DNA of 64,000 nucleotides from the NCBI GenBank assembly GCA_036346355.1, contig CM070581.1, positions 50,611,849 through 50,675,848 on the forward strand. Reading direction: 5' to 3'. The notes beneath the pieces are model-generated. The model made no database searches, was not told the DNA's origin, and saw only the letters and a list, made by a program, of their open reading frames with translations. Positions 22,954 through 34,150 of this stretch are shown here, piece by piece (the stretch's first letter is position 1; the number at the start of each line of letters is the position of its first letter). Origin of the DNA: Rhipidocladum racemiflorum. Its lineage: Eukaryota > Streptophyta > Magnoliopsida > Poales > Poaceae. A program made the position numbers and the translations under genes.

Positions 22954-23913
22954 TGTTAGAATTAAAGGCACATCTAGGTTTAATTTAATCCAAAAGTAAA
23001 TCATGAACAACATGTGATTATTGCTCGATGTGAATAACGAGGCATACTATAGATGCATATGCTGAAGACTACACATATATCCATCTAATGTGCTCACAAT
23101 CAATAGATTGAAAATAAAAGCAGAAACATTAGCAACGTCTTGTTCGTGTGCGAGATGGAAGCGATGAAGCGTTAGCAGCGTCTGATCGCAGGGCGAGCCG
23201 CGCCGCCATGAAGCCGCGATGCCTAGCGGCGCTCACGAGCGTCGAGGAAGGCGAGCCGTGATGGTAGCGTGGAAAGCGATCGTAGCGGCGCTTCCCAAAA
23301 CTGGTCGTCCTCTCCGGTGCAAGAACGCGAGGGACGACGGTTTTGAGACACCTTTCGCGTTATTTGGTACCGTCACGGCGAAGCGGAACTTGATGGCGGC
23401 GCGAGGGAAAGCGCAAAACGCTAGAAGCGCGAAAACTCTATTTACCGGATAGCGGCTGCGTTGATATATAAGAGCCCTGTAGCGGATAAGTAGCAGAACA
23501 CGACTCGAGGGCGTCCACGATCGAGTCCATTACGGGATCTATTCACGGTGTCCTTATCTCATACCTACAACGCGATTCGGTAGCAAAGAGTAATGTCTGC
23601 AAAAGGAGAAATTGCTTGCCACGCAGCCACCTGGCCGAATTCGGCGGACCATTCACGAGTGCCTTGCGCGCGCCCCATCGCCCGGCCAGTGCCAGAGCAG
23701 AGCCGACGGCCCGGCGAAGGCGGCGTAGCGTGTGTATTCTTTCTCCCTTTCTCACATGGTTCTACCATGGTGTAGCACTCACTATTTAAACTAGTGCTCA
23801 CCACTTTAGGCTAGCAATGTAGTATTGCTGTGCAATACTCACGTGAGGTGGGCCTTTGAGATTTTCAGGATTTATTGTCTCAATCAAATAGGCTTGGCCC
23901 AAATAATCCAACA
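22954..23913 (-). repeat. Copia 3' LTR
   Basis: This 960-bp repeat ends CCAAATAATCCAACA, giving TG...CA termini. It differs from the other LTR by many small indels and substitutions. Confidence 0.88.
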
Positions 23914-24559
23914 ATCCCCACCAGATCTCAAAGTCCCACAGCGAGTCTTGCTCTGCTCCCAAAGTCGTTAATATACGACATTTCTGGACAATGGACTATG
24001 CCTTGAATTGCACCTAGGACTCCAAATTACACTCATTACAACTTGACAATGGACTAGCCTTGAATTGCAAGTTTTGTGCGTGAGTTTCATTTAAAGCCTT
24101 AGTGATACTAAATTTGCCAATAGGCTTCCCCCTCGGTGGAGCATATAAGTCGTACTCCATGGTCTCTTCATGAGCTTACTAGAGATTACCCAAGTCTCAT
24201 AGATCGCGACTTTCAACACTCACTCTCATATAGGTGTGTTCTTTCAAGATGCTCTGTAGGATGACATCTTCGCTAAATAAAGCCAGCAGAACACATTAAG
24301 GCAAAAGCCAACTCGCCATCTGATTTGAAGTATTGCATCTTCACTTGGAACTAGTTAGAAAATTACTCTCCTCCAGTTAACCAAGATGGCTTGTTTTTCC
24401 CCAGACCTAATTCACGGGATCTCCGATCACATAGGTTGGGTTACCGCTATGGTATAACTCACATGGAGTCTCATGCCTAGTTCCTTTGATGCGTTATCTA
24501 TCACATTCGTGATAGCCCTTTAGTGAAGGGATCGCCAGGTTTTTAGCCGTCGGATATAA

Positions 24560-27500
24560 TCCAATGCTATCACTCCGAGTTTTTCAATTTCTGTGCACTT
24601 CAAACGCGTCTTTTCACATGTCTTGAGGATTTCAAGTTATCTTTAGAATCGCTATTCACTTTAACAATAATCGCTTTGATTGTCACAATTCATAAGAATG
24701 GCCGGTATTGGTTTTTCAACCACCTAGGAAGATCCATCAAGAGTTCACGTAGCCATTCCTCAACGATGGGTACAATGTCAATGCAGTCAATTACTCCATA
24801 GTTGGCCGTGTCAAAATAAGTGCTGTTTGCAAGACCTCCACGATAGCGCCCCAAGTGTAAACACATATCACTGGTGGCCTTAATCTCATCAAAGACATCG
24901 AGAGATCCAATTTGAATCACTATAACCCTCTAGCAATCTTGAAGGGTACCGGTATAGTGTATTCCATAATTTCTTGTACCACCAAGTAACGCATAACTCT
25001 TCGAGTGCACGCCAATGATCATCTCCGGGTTAGAAGTAAATCCAATTTAACTTACAAAGAAATGAGATATCGAGCCTTGTAGCGCTAGCCAAGTACATGA
25101 GAGATCCAATGATGAAGTATTTCATTTGATCTCTAGCAATTCTCTTGTTTTTCGAAGAATCACACTTGGATCATAAGGTGTTGGAGAAGGCTTGCTGCTC
25201 CAAGAATAGCCAAACCGACTCAAAACCTTTTCCACATAATGGGATTGAGAAAGACTAATCCCATCACTCACTTTTGACTAACTTGATGTTCAAGATTAAA
25301 TCGGCCTCTCAAGATCTTTCATATCAAAATTTCCAGGCAGAAAGACTTGACCTCATTGATCACATCAAGGTTTGTTCCAAAGATCAAAATGTCATCCACA
25401 TATAGGCACGGAATAACTCCCTCACCCCACCATGGCGATAATACACACACTTGTCGGCCGTTTACAACGAAGCCGGCTTGTGTCAATGTTATCGAACTTC
25501 TCATGCCATTGTTTAGGTGCTTGTTTAAGGCCATAAAGAGATTTGATAACTTACACACCTTGCTCTCATGTCCGGTAGCACAAATCCATCGGGTGATCCA
25601 TGTAGAATCTCCCTCATCTAGCTCTCCATTAAGAAAAGTGTCTTCACGTCCATTTGATGGACAATGAGACCATGAGAGGCGACCAAGGATAAAAGTACCG
25701 GATGGTTGTGATCCTAGCAACAGTGAATAAGTATCAAAATAATCCTCTCCTTCCTTTTAATGTATAACCCTTAGCCACAAGTCTAGCCTTGTACTTTTCA
25801 ATAGTACCATCAGGCCTTAGTTTCTTTTTGAACACCCACTTACGACCCACGAGTTTGCAACCATAAGGCAGTTCTGAGCTCCCAAGTTCCGTTAGGCAGG
25901 AATAGAATCCATCTCACTACTGGTGCCTCCTTCGATTCCAAGATGCATCGGAAGATGCATAAGCCACGAAATAGAGGTGGGAGTATCATCCACAAGGTAC
26001 CGCAGTGAAATCATTACCAAAGGATTTAACCATCCTTTGTCTCTTGCTCCTCCTAGGAGCCTCAGCATCATCCTCTCCTCAGGATTTTGCTCGGGTATAT
26101 CTGACCGTAATCCTCGCTTGTGCAATAGGTTCGGAATTATCTCGAGTTTTGACTAGAAACGCTTATGCAAATCTTTCATGGGAAATATGCCCTCAAAGAA
26201 GGTGGCATCTTCGGATTCCATGATTGTACTGACGATCATGTCGAGATACCTCGGACTTTACTACTAAAATCTATAGGCAATGCTCGATGAGCGTATCCCG
26301 GAAAGACACAATCCATGTCTTAGGTCAAGTTTGCGCTTTTAGTTATGGGCACATTGACTTTCGCCAAGCAACCCCACGTGGCGCAAGTATGAAAGTGATG
26401 GTTTTCTCCCTTCCCATTCTTCATATGAGGTTTCTCCTTATTCTTAGAAGGAACTTTATTCAAAACGTGACAAGAAGTCAGGCCTCCCCGCCATTCCTTA
26501 GATAGACCCATGATGTCCAACATGGCATTTACCAAATCAGCTTAGAAAGTGCGGTTCTTTCTTTCTCGGCAACCCCATTAGACTGGGGCGAATAGGGAGG
26601 TGTCTCTCATGAATAATTCCATGTTCCTTACAGAATAAAGTCGAACTCAAGAGAGAAGTACTCACCGCTACGATCGACCTAAGCCTTTTGATTTTTCTTT
26701 CTAATTGATTTTCAACTTCACTTTATAGACTTTGAAGTAGTCTAAAGCCTCATCTTTAGTTTTCCAGCAGATAAACATAGCAAGATATCTAGATGCATCA
26801 TCAATCGAGTCATGAAATATCTTTTTCCTCCTTTAGTCAACACACCATTCATCTCACAAAGATCCGAATGTATGAGTTCTAATGGTGCCAAGTTTCTCTC
26901 CTCCATTGCCTTGTGAGGTTTGCGAGGTTGCTTTTGATTACACACAACTTTGGCACTTAGAGACCTTTGGCGGTGGGAATTTTGGAATTAAATTCATACT
27001 AGCGAGCCGAGTCATACAACCAAAATTTAAATGACATAACCGTGAGTGCCAAACATCGGCTTCACCTCCATTGGAAATATCACAAATATGGTTCACAACT
27101 TTATTGCAAAAATCGTAAAGGAAAAGCGGAACAAGCCTCCTCGCATTCATAGCCTTTACCAATAAAAATCCATGCTTAGACACCGACTACTTTATTAGAC
27201 TCAAACACCACTTTGAACCCTTTCTACATAGAAGGAGCCGAGACCAGTTTTATTTATTGAGGGGACATGCGCGTTCTTTATTGCCGCGATCTTTCCCGAA
27301 GTAAACTTCCGGATCTACCGTACCAACACGAAAACGAAGCATTCGAAATTTCCCATCAACACGAGCAATCCCGCACCTGGTAAGAAGAGAACAAAGAGAG
27401 ATCGGCACACACATGAACATTAGCTCCGGATCAATCCACCAATCGGTGGTCCGATTTCTTGAAAGAACAATAGATGCGTTACCATACCCGAAGTTCCTCC

Positions 27501-28330
27501 TCCAAGATGCCAATGGTCACGTTGTGACTTTGAGTTACATCCTTGCTCACCCTTTTCCCCTTCTTGCATTTGGACACCTTTGTTTGGCCCGATGTCCAAT
27601 CTCACCGCATAACAAAGCAGGCTTCTCATCTTTGTTCATTGACTTCTTCTTCTTGAAATTAGTGGTTTGTTTGGCTTTATTTTTCCCTTTGTTCTTGCCA
27701 TGTGAGAAGCTGTTGCACCACATTAGGCGCTAGACTGCCCCTCGATTCCTTTCACGAGGTGCATCCTTAGCTCGAGCTTTCTCCTCAACATCTAGAGACG
27801 CAATCAGTTCTCAACAGAAATCTCTTGTCTCTTATGTTTGAGATGTGGCAAAATTCCTCCATGAAGGAGGTAATTTGGCAATAATGCCCCTGACCACAAA
27901 CACAGCCGAGTAGCGGATTTTGAGAAGTTCGAGTTCACTGGCGAGAACCTGTATCTCATGAGCTGCTCAACTCCTTCTGAGCATTATCCACCATCTTGTA
28001 GTCATGATATTGCTCCATGATATCTGATTCCGCACTTGACATCGGGCACCGAACTTAGCATTCAGAGCATCCCATAGTTCCTTCAGCGTCTTTAATGTGC
28101 ATATACACATCGCCTGAGGCGATCGGCAAGAACACTAGGAACGGCTCCCCACAAAGAGTGTGTTGGCATCCCCGATATGCCTTCTCCTTTTCGTGAGTTG
28201 GATCCATATCCTCTGGTTTGGTTCGACACCCGAACACGTTCATAGCCGTAAGCCACAAGGTGACCCTTGTCGCCATCTTTTGAAGTGCACAGGTGAATTT
28301 TCGGCCTCGGTGCCTCGGCAAAGCCCGACC
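24560..28330 (-). pseudogene. Copia gag-pol remnants
   Basis: Reading leftward: gag-like sequence at about 28330-27800 (VTLWLTAMNVFG, MDPTHEKEKAYR, DVYMHIKDA); a degraded CCHC knuckle near 27600 (GHRAKQRCPNARR-like in one frame); the protease site near 27440, where WWIDP replaces the expected WWIDTG; a GAG-pre-integrase stretch 27183-26940 (LWHSRLCHLNFGCMTRLASM-like); integrase start 26945-26760 (ERNLAPLELIHSDLCEM, LTKGGKRYFMT); reverse transcriptase 25720-25319 with CLYVDDILIFG; and RNase H at about 24920-24600 (EIKATS, EEWLRELLMDLP, CDNQ). Single-base indels separate almost every block, for example an extra G just after CDNQ. It cannot make a polyprotein. Confidence 0.85.
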
Positions 28331-28368
28331 ATTGATAAACCTAGCGCCTATAATCGAGTTTTTGGATT

Positions 28369-29343
28369 GTTAGAATTAAAGGCACATCTAGGTTTAATTT
28401 AATCCAAAAGTAAATCATGAACAACATGTGATTGACTATCGATTAACGAATAACGAGCATACTATAGATGCATATGCTAGAAGACTACACATATATCCAT
28501 CTAATGTGCTCACAATCAATAGATTGAAAATAAAGCAAAGAGAAACATTGTAACGTCTTGTTGCGTGTGCGGATGGAAGCGATGAAGCGTTATGCATGCG
28601 CGTCTGATGCCAGGGCGGAAGCGCCGCCTTGATCGGCGCGATGCCTCGGCCAGCTCTGACGTCGAGGAAGACGAGCCGTGAGCGGTGGCGTGGAAAGCGA
28701 TCGCGCCGAGCGCTTCCCAAAACCTGGTCGTCTCTCCGGTGCAAGAAGCGAGGCCGGGACGGTTCGAGACTGCCTCGCTTTCCGTTCGCACGCCGCGCAC
28801 GGGGCGAAGCAGACGATGGCGGCGCAGCGAGAAGCGGCAACGCAGAAGCGCAAAACTCTATTTACCAGATATGACGGGCGACGCAGCGATATAAAGGCCA
28901 CGGTAACAGTCCGTAACGAACCACGACTTCGAGGGCGTCCACGATCGGAGTCCATTACGGGATCTCGTTACGGTGTCCTTATCTCATACTACAACCGCGA
29001 TTCGAGTAGCAAAGAGTAATCTGCAAAAGGAGAAGGCGCGCCACGCAAAGCCCTGGGCCGAATTCGGCGGACCATTCACGCGAGTGCACGCGCCGCGCTC
29101 GCCGTTCGGCCCGGTGCGAGCAGGCCCTAGCGAAGGCGAAGGCGGCAGCGTGTGTGTATTCTTTCTCCCTTTCTCCACATGGTTCTACCATGGTGTAGCA
29201 CACTCCACTATTTAAACTAGTGCTCACCACTTTAGGCTAGCAATGTGGTACTATTGCTAGTGCACATGCTCCTCATGAGGTGGGCCTTTGAGATTTTCTA
29301 GGATTTATTGTCTCAATCAAATGGGCTTGGCCCAAATAATCCA
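28369..29343 (-). repeat. Copia 5' LTR
   Basis: It matches 22954-23913 along its length but with dense 1-5 bp insertions and deletions. Its outer end has lost the final ACA. The position where a tRNA primer-binding site should lie (just left of 28369) shows no clear match to the usual initiator-tRNA complement. Confidence 0.85.
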
Positions 29344-29349
29344 GAATCC

Positions 29350-29806
29350 CGGTGCAGGTGGCGGAGGCGCCAGCGTGAGAGAAGCGGCGCGCGACCCTAC
29401 GCGATGGCGAGAGTGAGTCTTGTGGCGGCGGGTCGGCGAGAGACCCTCTTGCCGAATCGAGCGCTGTGATGGAGGGCGATGAATGCAGGCCAACGGCCTT
29501 TGGCGCGAGCGGCAAGGAAGTCGGTCGCGACCAGGGAGGGACGGATCGCGATAGCGAGCAATGGTGGCGATGGGAGAGAAGCGCACGCGCGAGGATGGAA
29601 AGACGCGTCGCGTGGAAGGCCTCGGAAGTTTGACGGCGCCTGGGCTGAGTGGATTGTAGCGTCAGAGGGCGGTTGCATCGATATATGAATGGGCCGGCTA
29701 TCGACAATCTAGCTAGAAGCAATTACGAAAAAGAGGAGGTTTTTTTTGAAAACTTGATGACGTGGACACAGTAGGAGCTCACGAAACCTCCCAAGTTTAA
29801 TAAGAA
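29350..29806 (-). other. GC-rich Helitron segment, no recognised gene
   Basis: Arg/Ala/Pro-rich frames occur on both strands; none shows a domain. Before the Copia insertion this joined 22953. The GTTTCGTGAGCTCC-like string near 29780 (minus) fits the 5' subterminal DNA of grass Helitrons, from general familiarity only. Confidence 0.3.
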
Positions 29807-30012
29807 GTAATATATTAGGTCTTGCAACTTTTCTTAATAGTTAGGAAGTTAAAATATTGCCATAATTTTTTTTTGCGAGTGATGTCCATATGATATTACA
29901 CATCCCCCTTTTTTCCTATCATCGAAGATTATTATTAATGTTCATTCTATTTCAAGTCCTACTAATGTGAAAAGAGTAAATGTGTATGAGCCTCAAGATA
30001 TATAGATTGTAG

Positions 30013-30894
30013 AGCTTGTACTATATATTAAAGGGGGAAGAATTGGATGCCAACCAAAGGTGCCACCTCACCCCTATGCCATTTTGCAAAAAGGTCATTC
30101 CCTTTTTGTAAATTACGGATAGGTCTCTGTAAATTACAAAGAGGTCCTTTGCGATTTTTTGTGAGTATAAAAAAAATCTTTTCTGAATTGCGTTTAGGTC
30201 CCTGGGTCGTTACTTTATGGCAAAGCCCCCGCTAAATACAAATATTGAACGAGTTCTTTTCTAATTTTTTATAATAGCGATCAGGTCCAAAAATATAACA
30301 AACAGGTCCCTAGCCATTACGTCCTGGTCCTTTCTTCGTTTTTCTCGAAAAAAATATTTTCATCAACAGAAATATATGTACTCTGGATTTTTTTCCAACT
30401 CGATCACTAATCTCTAATTTTTTTTCCCAATTCGATCTCTGATATTTTTCGAAACGTGTATTATTACTCGGTGAACGTATAGAGTATTAAACTCGATAAA
30501 AGAGGGTTAACATCTCTAATATTTTTCGAAACATGTATTATCACCCGATTAGCACATAGAGTATTAAACTCGACAAAAGGAGGTTAGTCGGGTAATGATA
30601 AAGTGTTAACCAAATTCATGAAAAGAAATTTGTGTCTAGGTTATTTATTCGTTTTTCTCGAAAACAATATTTTCATCAACAGATATATGTGTACAGCTCT
30701 ATCTCTAGATTTTCCCCGGTTATTTTTCAAAAAAAAGACCCGTCGTTTTGTAGATTCGCGACCGGATCCTTCACGTCACCTTTTTCCAAAAAAAAAAAAA
30801 AATTACGACTAATCCTTTCTCCATCGTTTCCTTGCAAAAAAGAATTCCGAATCAAATTTTGCGCGGTGCGGCATTGCCGCACGGTTCTACCTAG
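30013..30894 (+). mobile_element. Candidate small Helitron, plus orientation
   Basis: The right end has hairpin GTGCGGC-ATT-GCCGCAC (30865-30882), then GGTTCTAC, then CTAG (30891-30894), a Helitron-style 3' end. The left end TACTATATATTAAAGGGGG near 30017 resembles a 5' end but lacks the initial TC. The base after CTAG is A, not the expected T. The interior contains several AGGTCC-type short phrases and no gene. Confidence 0.4.
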
Positions 30895-31307
30895 AATCTA
30901 TATTATGCCTGGAAGAATTGCCGTTTAGCCAGGCCATCCACGCGTCCCATTTTGCTAAAAGGTCCTCCGAGATGTTGGAAATCGCAGCAACGCCCCGAAC
31001 GAACAGGCTTGGGATGAATCCTGTGCGCGGAACTTTTGCGGAAAGGTGCTCATGGTTCTGCAAAATCACATTTAGATCAAACCTCCCATTCCCCTCGCGC
31101 AGCCGCGCAGGCCCCCGCCTCCCCGCCGCGCCTTCCCCCGCGCCCCCGCCTCCATTTCTTTCTCCTCTCCGGCTCTCCCTAGGGTTTGTTCGACCTCTCC
31201 TCCGCCTAGCCCTTGCGCCGATCTCCTCCTGCGCTTCGCATTGCTGTTTTGATCTGCCTCGTTGTGGGTTATTTTCTCTGGTGTGGTAGGGTTGCGAGCG
31301 GTAGGGG

Positions 31308-31718
31308 ATGGAGTCGGCGGCGGCGGGACCGTCGTTACGGGGCCCGCCCTACGCGCTGCTAGATCCGACGCTGCCCATGCCGTGGAGGGCGCTCATCGAC
31401 GGCAACACAGGCTACCTCTACTTCTGGAACCCGGAGACCAAGGCTGTCCAGTACGAACGCCCCACCGCGCCCCCTTCTGCCTCCGCGCAACCTCCCAACC
31501 CCAAGGAGAGGCCCAAGAAAAGCGTTCCTTTCGTGGTAGCACATCAATGTTCTTCCTTTTTGTTTTATTTTGTTTCTTTTCCGTTGCTTGTGTAGCCTGG
31601 GTATAAATGTCGGTCTGGAAGTGTACGAGATTTCCTTATCGATTTGTTTGTTTCTTAGGCACATGATCAAGCTGGAGGGAGTCGCTTGCAGAATGCGCCT
31701 CCCGCTGATCATTTCGAG
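31308..31718 (+). pseudogene. 5' fragment of a WW-domain DEAD-box RNA helicase gene (RH14/DRH1-like)
   Basis: Exon 1 (31308-31535, 76 residues) begins MESAAAGPSLRGPPYALLDP and encodes a WW domain, PWRALIDGNTGYLYFWNPET followed by KAVQYERP, as at the N-terminus of plant DRH1/RH14/RH46-type helicases. A GT donor at 31536 and an acceptor at 31658 join it in phase 0 to exon 2 (31659-31718), encoding AHDQAGGSRLQNAPPADHFE, then another GT donor. No Q motif, DEAD box or later exon follows. A GC-rich 5' UTR-like stretch (31080-31307) is also present, so promoter-proximal DNA was captured. The full protein would be an ATP-dependent RNA helicase; this fragment keeps only the WW module and could at most make a chimeric transcript with downstream sequence. 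Confidence 0.8.
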
Positions 31719-31998
31719 GTGCGCATCTATCTGTTTTCCTACCATTCACATGTTAATGTTACATACATTATGTAATCCGCACTGCATTTGCCTCATTATG
31801 CACGTCAACGTGTTTACAACAAGATTGTCTGTAACACTGAAGCAGAAAATTAGCCTTTTGGCTTGCGTAGCTGCCTTCGCTCCTGAAAAGGGAGGAGGAA
31901 ATGATTATGCAAATCTATATAACATTTTCCGGAGGTTTTCTCGAAGGAGAGCCTATCCACGTCGCCATTCATGCGGAGAGCATTTCGATCAGTTCCGG

Positions 31999-32178
31999 TA
32001 TTGTGTTTGGCTCTCCATTCGGGTGTGTCAGACGATCGCGTGGTGCGTAGGCTACTCTCGCGCGCGGGCAACGTGGAAGACAAATACATATTGTGTTTGG
32101 CTCTCCATTCGGGTGTGTCAGACGATCGCGTGGTGCGTAGGCTACTCTCGCGCGCGGGCAACGTGGAAGACAAATACA
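31999..32178 (+). repeat. Perfect 90-bp tandem duplication
   Basis: The unit from TATTGTGTTTGGCTCTCC to GGAAGACAAATACA is present twice back to back (31999-32088 and 32089-32178) with no difference seen. 90 is a multiple of three and the run stays open in a plus-strand frame. The lack of divergence implies a recent event. Confidence 0.95.
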
Positions 32179-32480
32179 GGAACAATTACACGTTTCCTTG
32201 CCTGGAAAATTATTTCATTCCATTTAGAACACGGGAATTTTGTCAGAACTTTTTATGAAAGGACATTCACTTCCACTGAATGAACATGGTAGTTTTGTCG
32301 GAAATTTATAGGAAAGACAAAATTCACTTCCACTAAAAGTGGGTTTCTACAAAATTCCTATAAAAAATTGTGCACTACAACTGGGGAGTGATAGCAGGAA
32401 TTACCCCTTTACTACGTACATACGTGCATCAGAATTTCAGAAAGCCACTCAAGATGCACTTCCTCCCCACGAACCATCTC

Positions 32481-33137
32481 CTACCACGGCAGCCAACCAC
32501 TGAACCTGATATCCTCCACACGCGCCTCCTCGTTCACCGGCTTTGGCCGCAGGTCTCCGATGGTGCCAAGAGGCCGCGGCTTCTTGGCAGGCACTGTGCT
32601 TCCCAACTCCATCTCCATGCATGGACTGATCCTCACGACGACGTGCTTAGCCGGACCAGTAGTACACCGTATCTGCTTGCAAGGCGGAGGGCGCAATACG
32701 GTTGGGCACGCGAAGGTGTCCAACAAGACGAGAACCTGCACGCCGCCCTTGGCGAGGCGCGGGTCGGCGCAGGCTCCAGACACGTAGGCGCATATCTCTT
32801 TCCTCGCGGCCGACACGGCGCCGCGGTCGAACGGGTGCTGCACGAGCAGGATGATGTCCGCGGCGAGAGCCTGCTCCACACGCTCGGGGCAACGCAGCTT
32901 GCGCGACGGCTGCCTCCGGAGGACGATGTCCTCGGCCACCTTCTCCACGATCTGCCTGTCCGGGCCGACAGGGAAGTGCCTCCTGATGACGACCCTCACA
33001 TTCGCCATCAGCGCCGGGGATGGGGATGGTCCTGCCGGGCCATGTCGGCCACCGCGGCTCGATGGTGGGAAGAAGGTGGCGAGCTGAAGACGGCTGGCGA
33101 GGCGAACCACCGGAGTGGTAGGAAGATGCTTGTCCAT
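32481..33137 (-). CDS. Intact unknown ORF inside the Helitron
   Basis: A single-exon frame of 218 residues starts at the ATG at 33137 (MDKHLPTTPVVRLASRLQ) and ends at TAG 32481-32483. An alternative start at MANVRVVIRRHFPVG lies about 45 residues in. The frame is open for about 730 bp with strong GC3, as in native grass genes, and without the frameshifts seen in neighbouring element genes. Composition: basic, with ALAADIILLVQHPF and GGVQVLVLLDTFACPTVL hydrophobic stretches, Cys pairs (CKQIRC) and a Pro-rich tail. No family is recognised. It is antisense to the captured helicase and ABC fragments. It may be a captured gene, a grass-specific small gene, or a chance GC-rich frame. Confidence 0.45.
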   Translation of the reverse strand: MDKHLPTTPVVRLASRLQLATFFPPSSRGGRHGPAGPSPSPALMANVRVVIRRHFPVGPDRQIVEKVAEDIVLRRQPSRKLRCPERVEQALAADIILLVQHPFDRGAVSAARKEICAYVSGACADPRLAKGGVQVLVLLDTFACPTVLRPPPCKQIRCTTGPAKHVVVRISPCMEMELGSTVPAKKPRPLGTIGDLRPKPVNEEARVEDIRFSGWLPW

Positions 33138-33598
33138 CGCGCGCTGTTCCGATCGCTTGAACCGAGCGAGTCGACGGATCAAGCAACAGGAATGCGAGGC
33201 ACCAAGCAGCAAGATGAATAAGTAGGAAAGCGCCGTGGGGTGCCCGTATTTAATGCGGGACGAATGCCGGATTAAGCGTTCTCGTTCTCAGAATCGGTTT
33301 CGGACTCCTCGCTCCAGTCCAGACTGAGGACGGACTAAGGCCATGTTTTGAGAGCTAAGCCGGAGGATATTAATCCCTTCGCCAACGGCTTGTAGTCTGC
33401 AAATAGGCTACTTACCAAAATAGAGCTCCTTTTTTTTCCTTTAAAGAACCCGCATTTCAGATTACTATTGCGCTATGATTGCATTGGCGATGATGTGCTG
33501 TACGTGGTTACCATTGAATGGTTGCGCATAAATACATGATGTGCTGTACGCTGGAACATCTATATTGTCGATTTACCTTTTTGTTTCGATGGGCATAG

Positions 33599-33759
33599 AT
33601 TTTAGTGCCTTGTACTTCATGTCAACGAGCAATCTGAGGAGGCGGCTCCATCATGGAGACGTTGATGGGACGAAGAATGAGCATGTTGACATATCTAGTG
33701 CAGATTCTCTCAATGAACCTCTACTAGGGAAGACTAGCTATGACAATGGCGGATCAGAG
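33599..33759 (+). pseudogene. Single captured exon, possibly of an ABCC (MRP-type) transporter
   Basis: An acceptor (GGGCATAG) precedes and a donor (CAGAG|GTTAAT) follows an open exon encoding FSALYFMSTSNLRRRLHHGD and, further on, SADSLNEPLLGKTSYDNGGS. The hydrophobic start followed by an acidic linker with EPLLGK resembles the linker between the N-terminal membrane domain and first transmembrane core of plant ABCC transporters. The assignment rests on this short similarity. It lies in the same strand as the helicase fragment, as expected for Helitron capture. Confidence 0.3.
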
Positions 33760-34150
33760 GTTAATCTTTTCTATTCATAATTTGATTAACCCTTCAAATG
33801 TTTTTTTAGCCAAATGCAGAATTCTATATCTTTTGCTAATTTGTTCATAGTTTTTTTTGCCATCCATGGGTATATGATCCCAGAAGGCAAGACTTGTGGG
33901 ATGGTGATGATAGAAAGAAGGAACAACTACACTAGTGTCATATTAATGACTGTTACTTCATTTTCCCTGCACTTTTTACACTTTTTACAACAGATATTCC
34001 CTCATTTTTATATTAACACTTTTTACAGTAGATAACTAAGCTATATAATGGTGGGTTCGATTTCTTTCCCTGCACTTATCAATCTTCCGTATATAATTAT
34101 TTACATTTCAAACGCCTGCTCATTCTTATATATTTTAACGCTGTACTTAA

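Larger units (their letters stand above)
22954..29343 (-). mobile_element. Degraded Copia (Ty1) LTR retrotransposon, minus orientation
   Basis: Two long direct repeats (22954-23913 and 28369-29343) begin TGTTAGAATTAAAGGC on the plus strand. On the minus strand they start with TGTTGGATTATTTGGGCC, which is intact in the left copy. A polypurine tract CTGGTGGGGA lies directly upstream of the left (3') LTR. Between them, leftward, are gag, protease, integrase, reverse transcriptase and RNase H remnants in the Copia order (integrase before RT). GGAAT precedes the left LTR and GAAT follows the right one, consistent with a damaged 5-bp TSD. All coding parts are frameshifted. Confidence 0.88.
21208..29806 (-). 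mobile_element. Candidate non-autonomous Helitron, minus orientation
   Basis: On the minus strand a strong hairpin (stem GCGCGGCG/CGCCGCGC, 3-nt loop, 21220-21238) is followed after 8 nt by CTAG at 21211-21208 and then T, the Helitron 3' end. A plausible degraded 5' end, TCTTATTAAACTTGGG, lies near 29806; it matches the plant consensus TCTMTAYTA with one base missing. Subtracting the Copia insertion, the element would be about 2.2 kb. The 3' end is convincing; the 5' end is inferred. Confidence 0.5.

Noticed and set aside
28436..29215. Overlapping GC-rich frames on both strands
   Set aside because: All fall in the Copia 5' LTR and are not conserved in frame in the other LTR.
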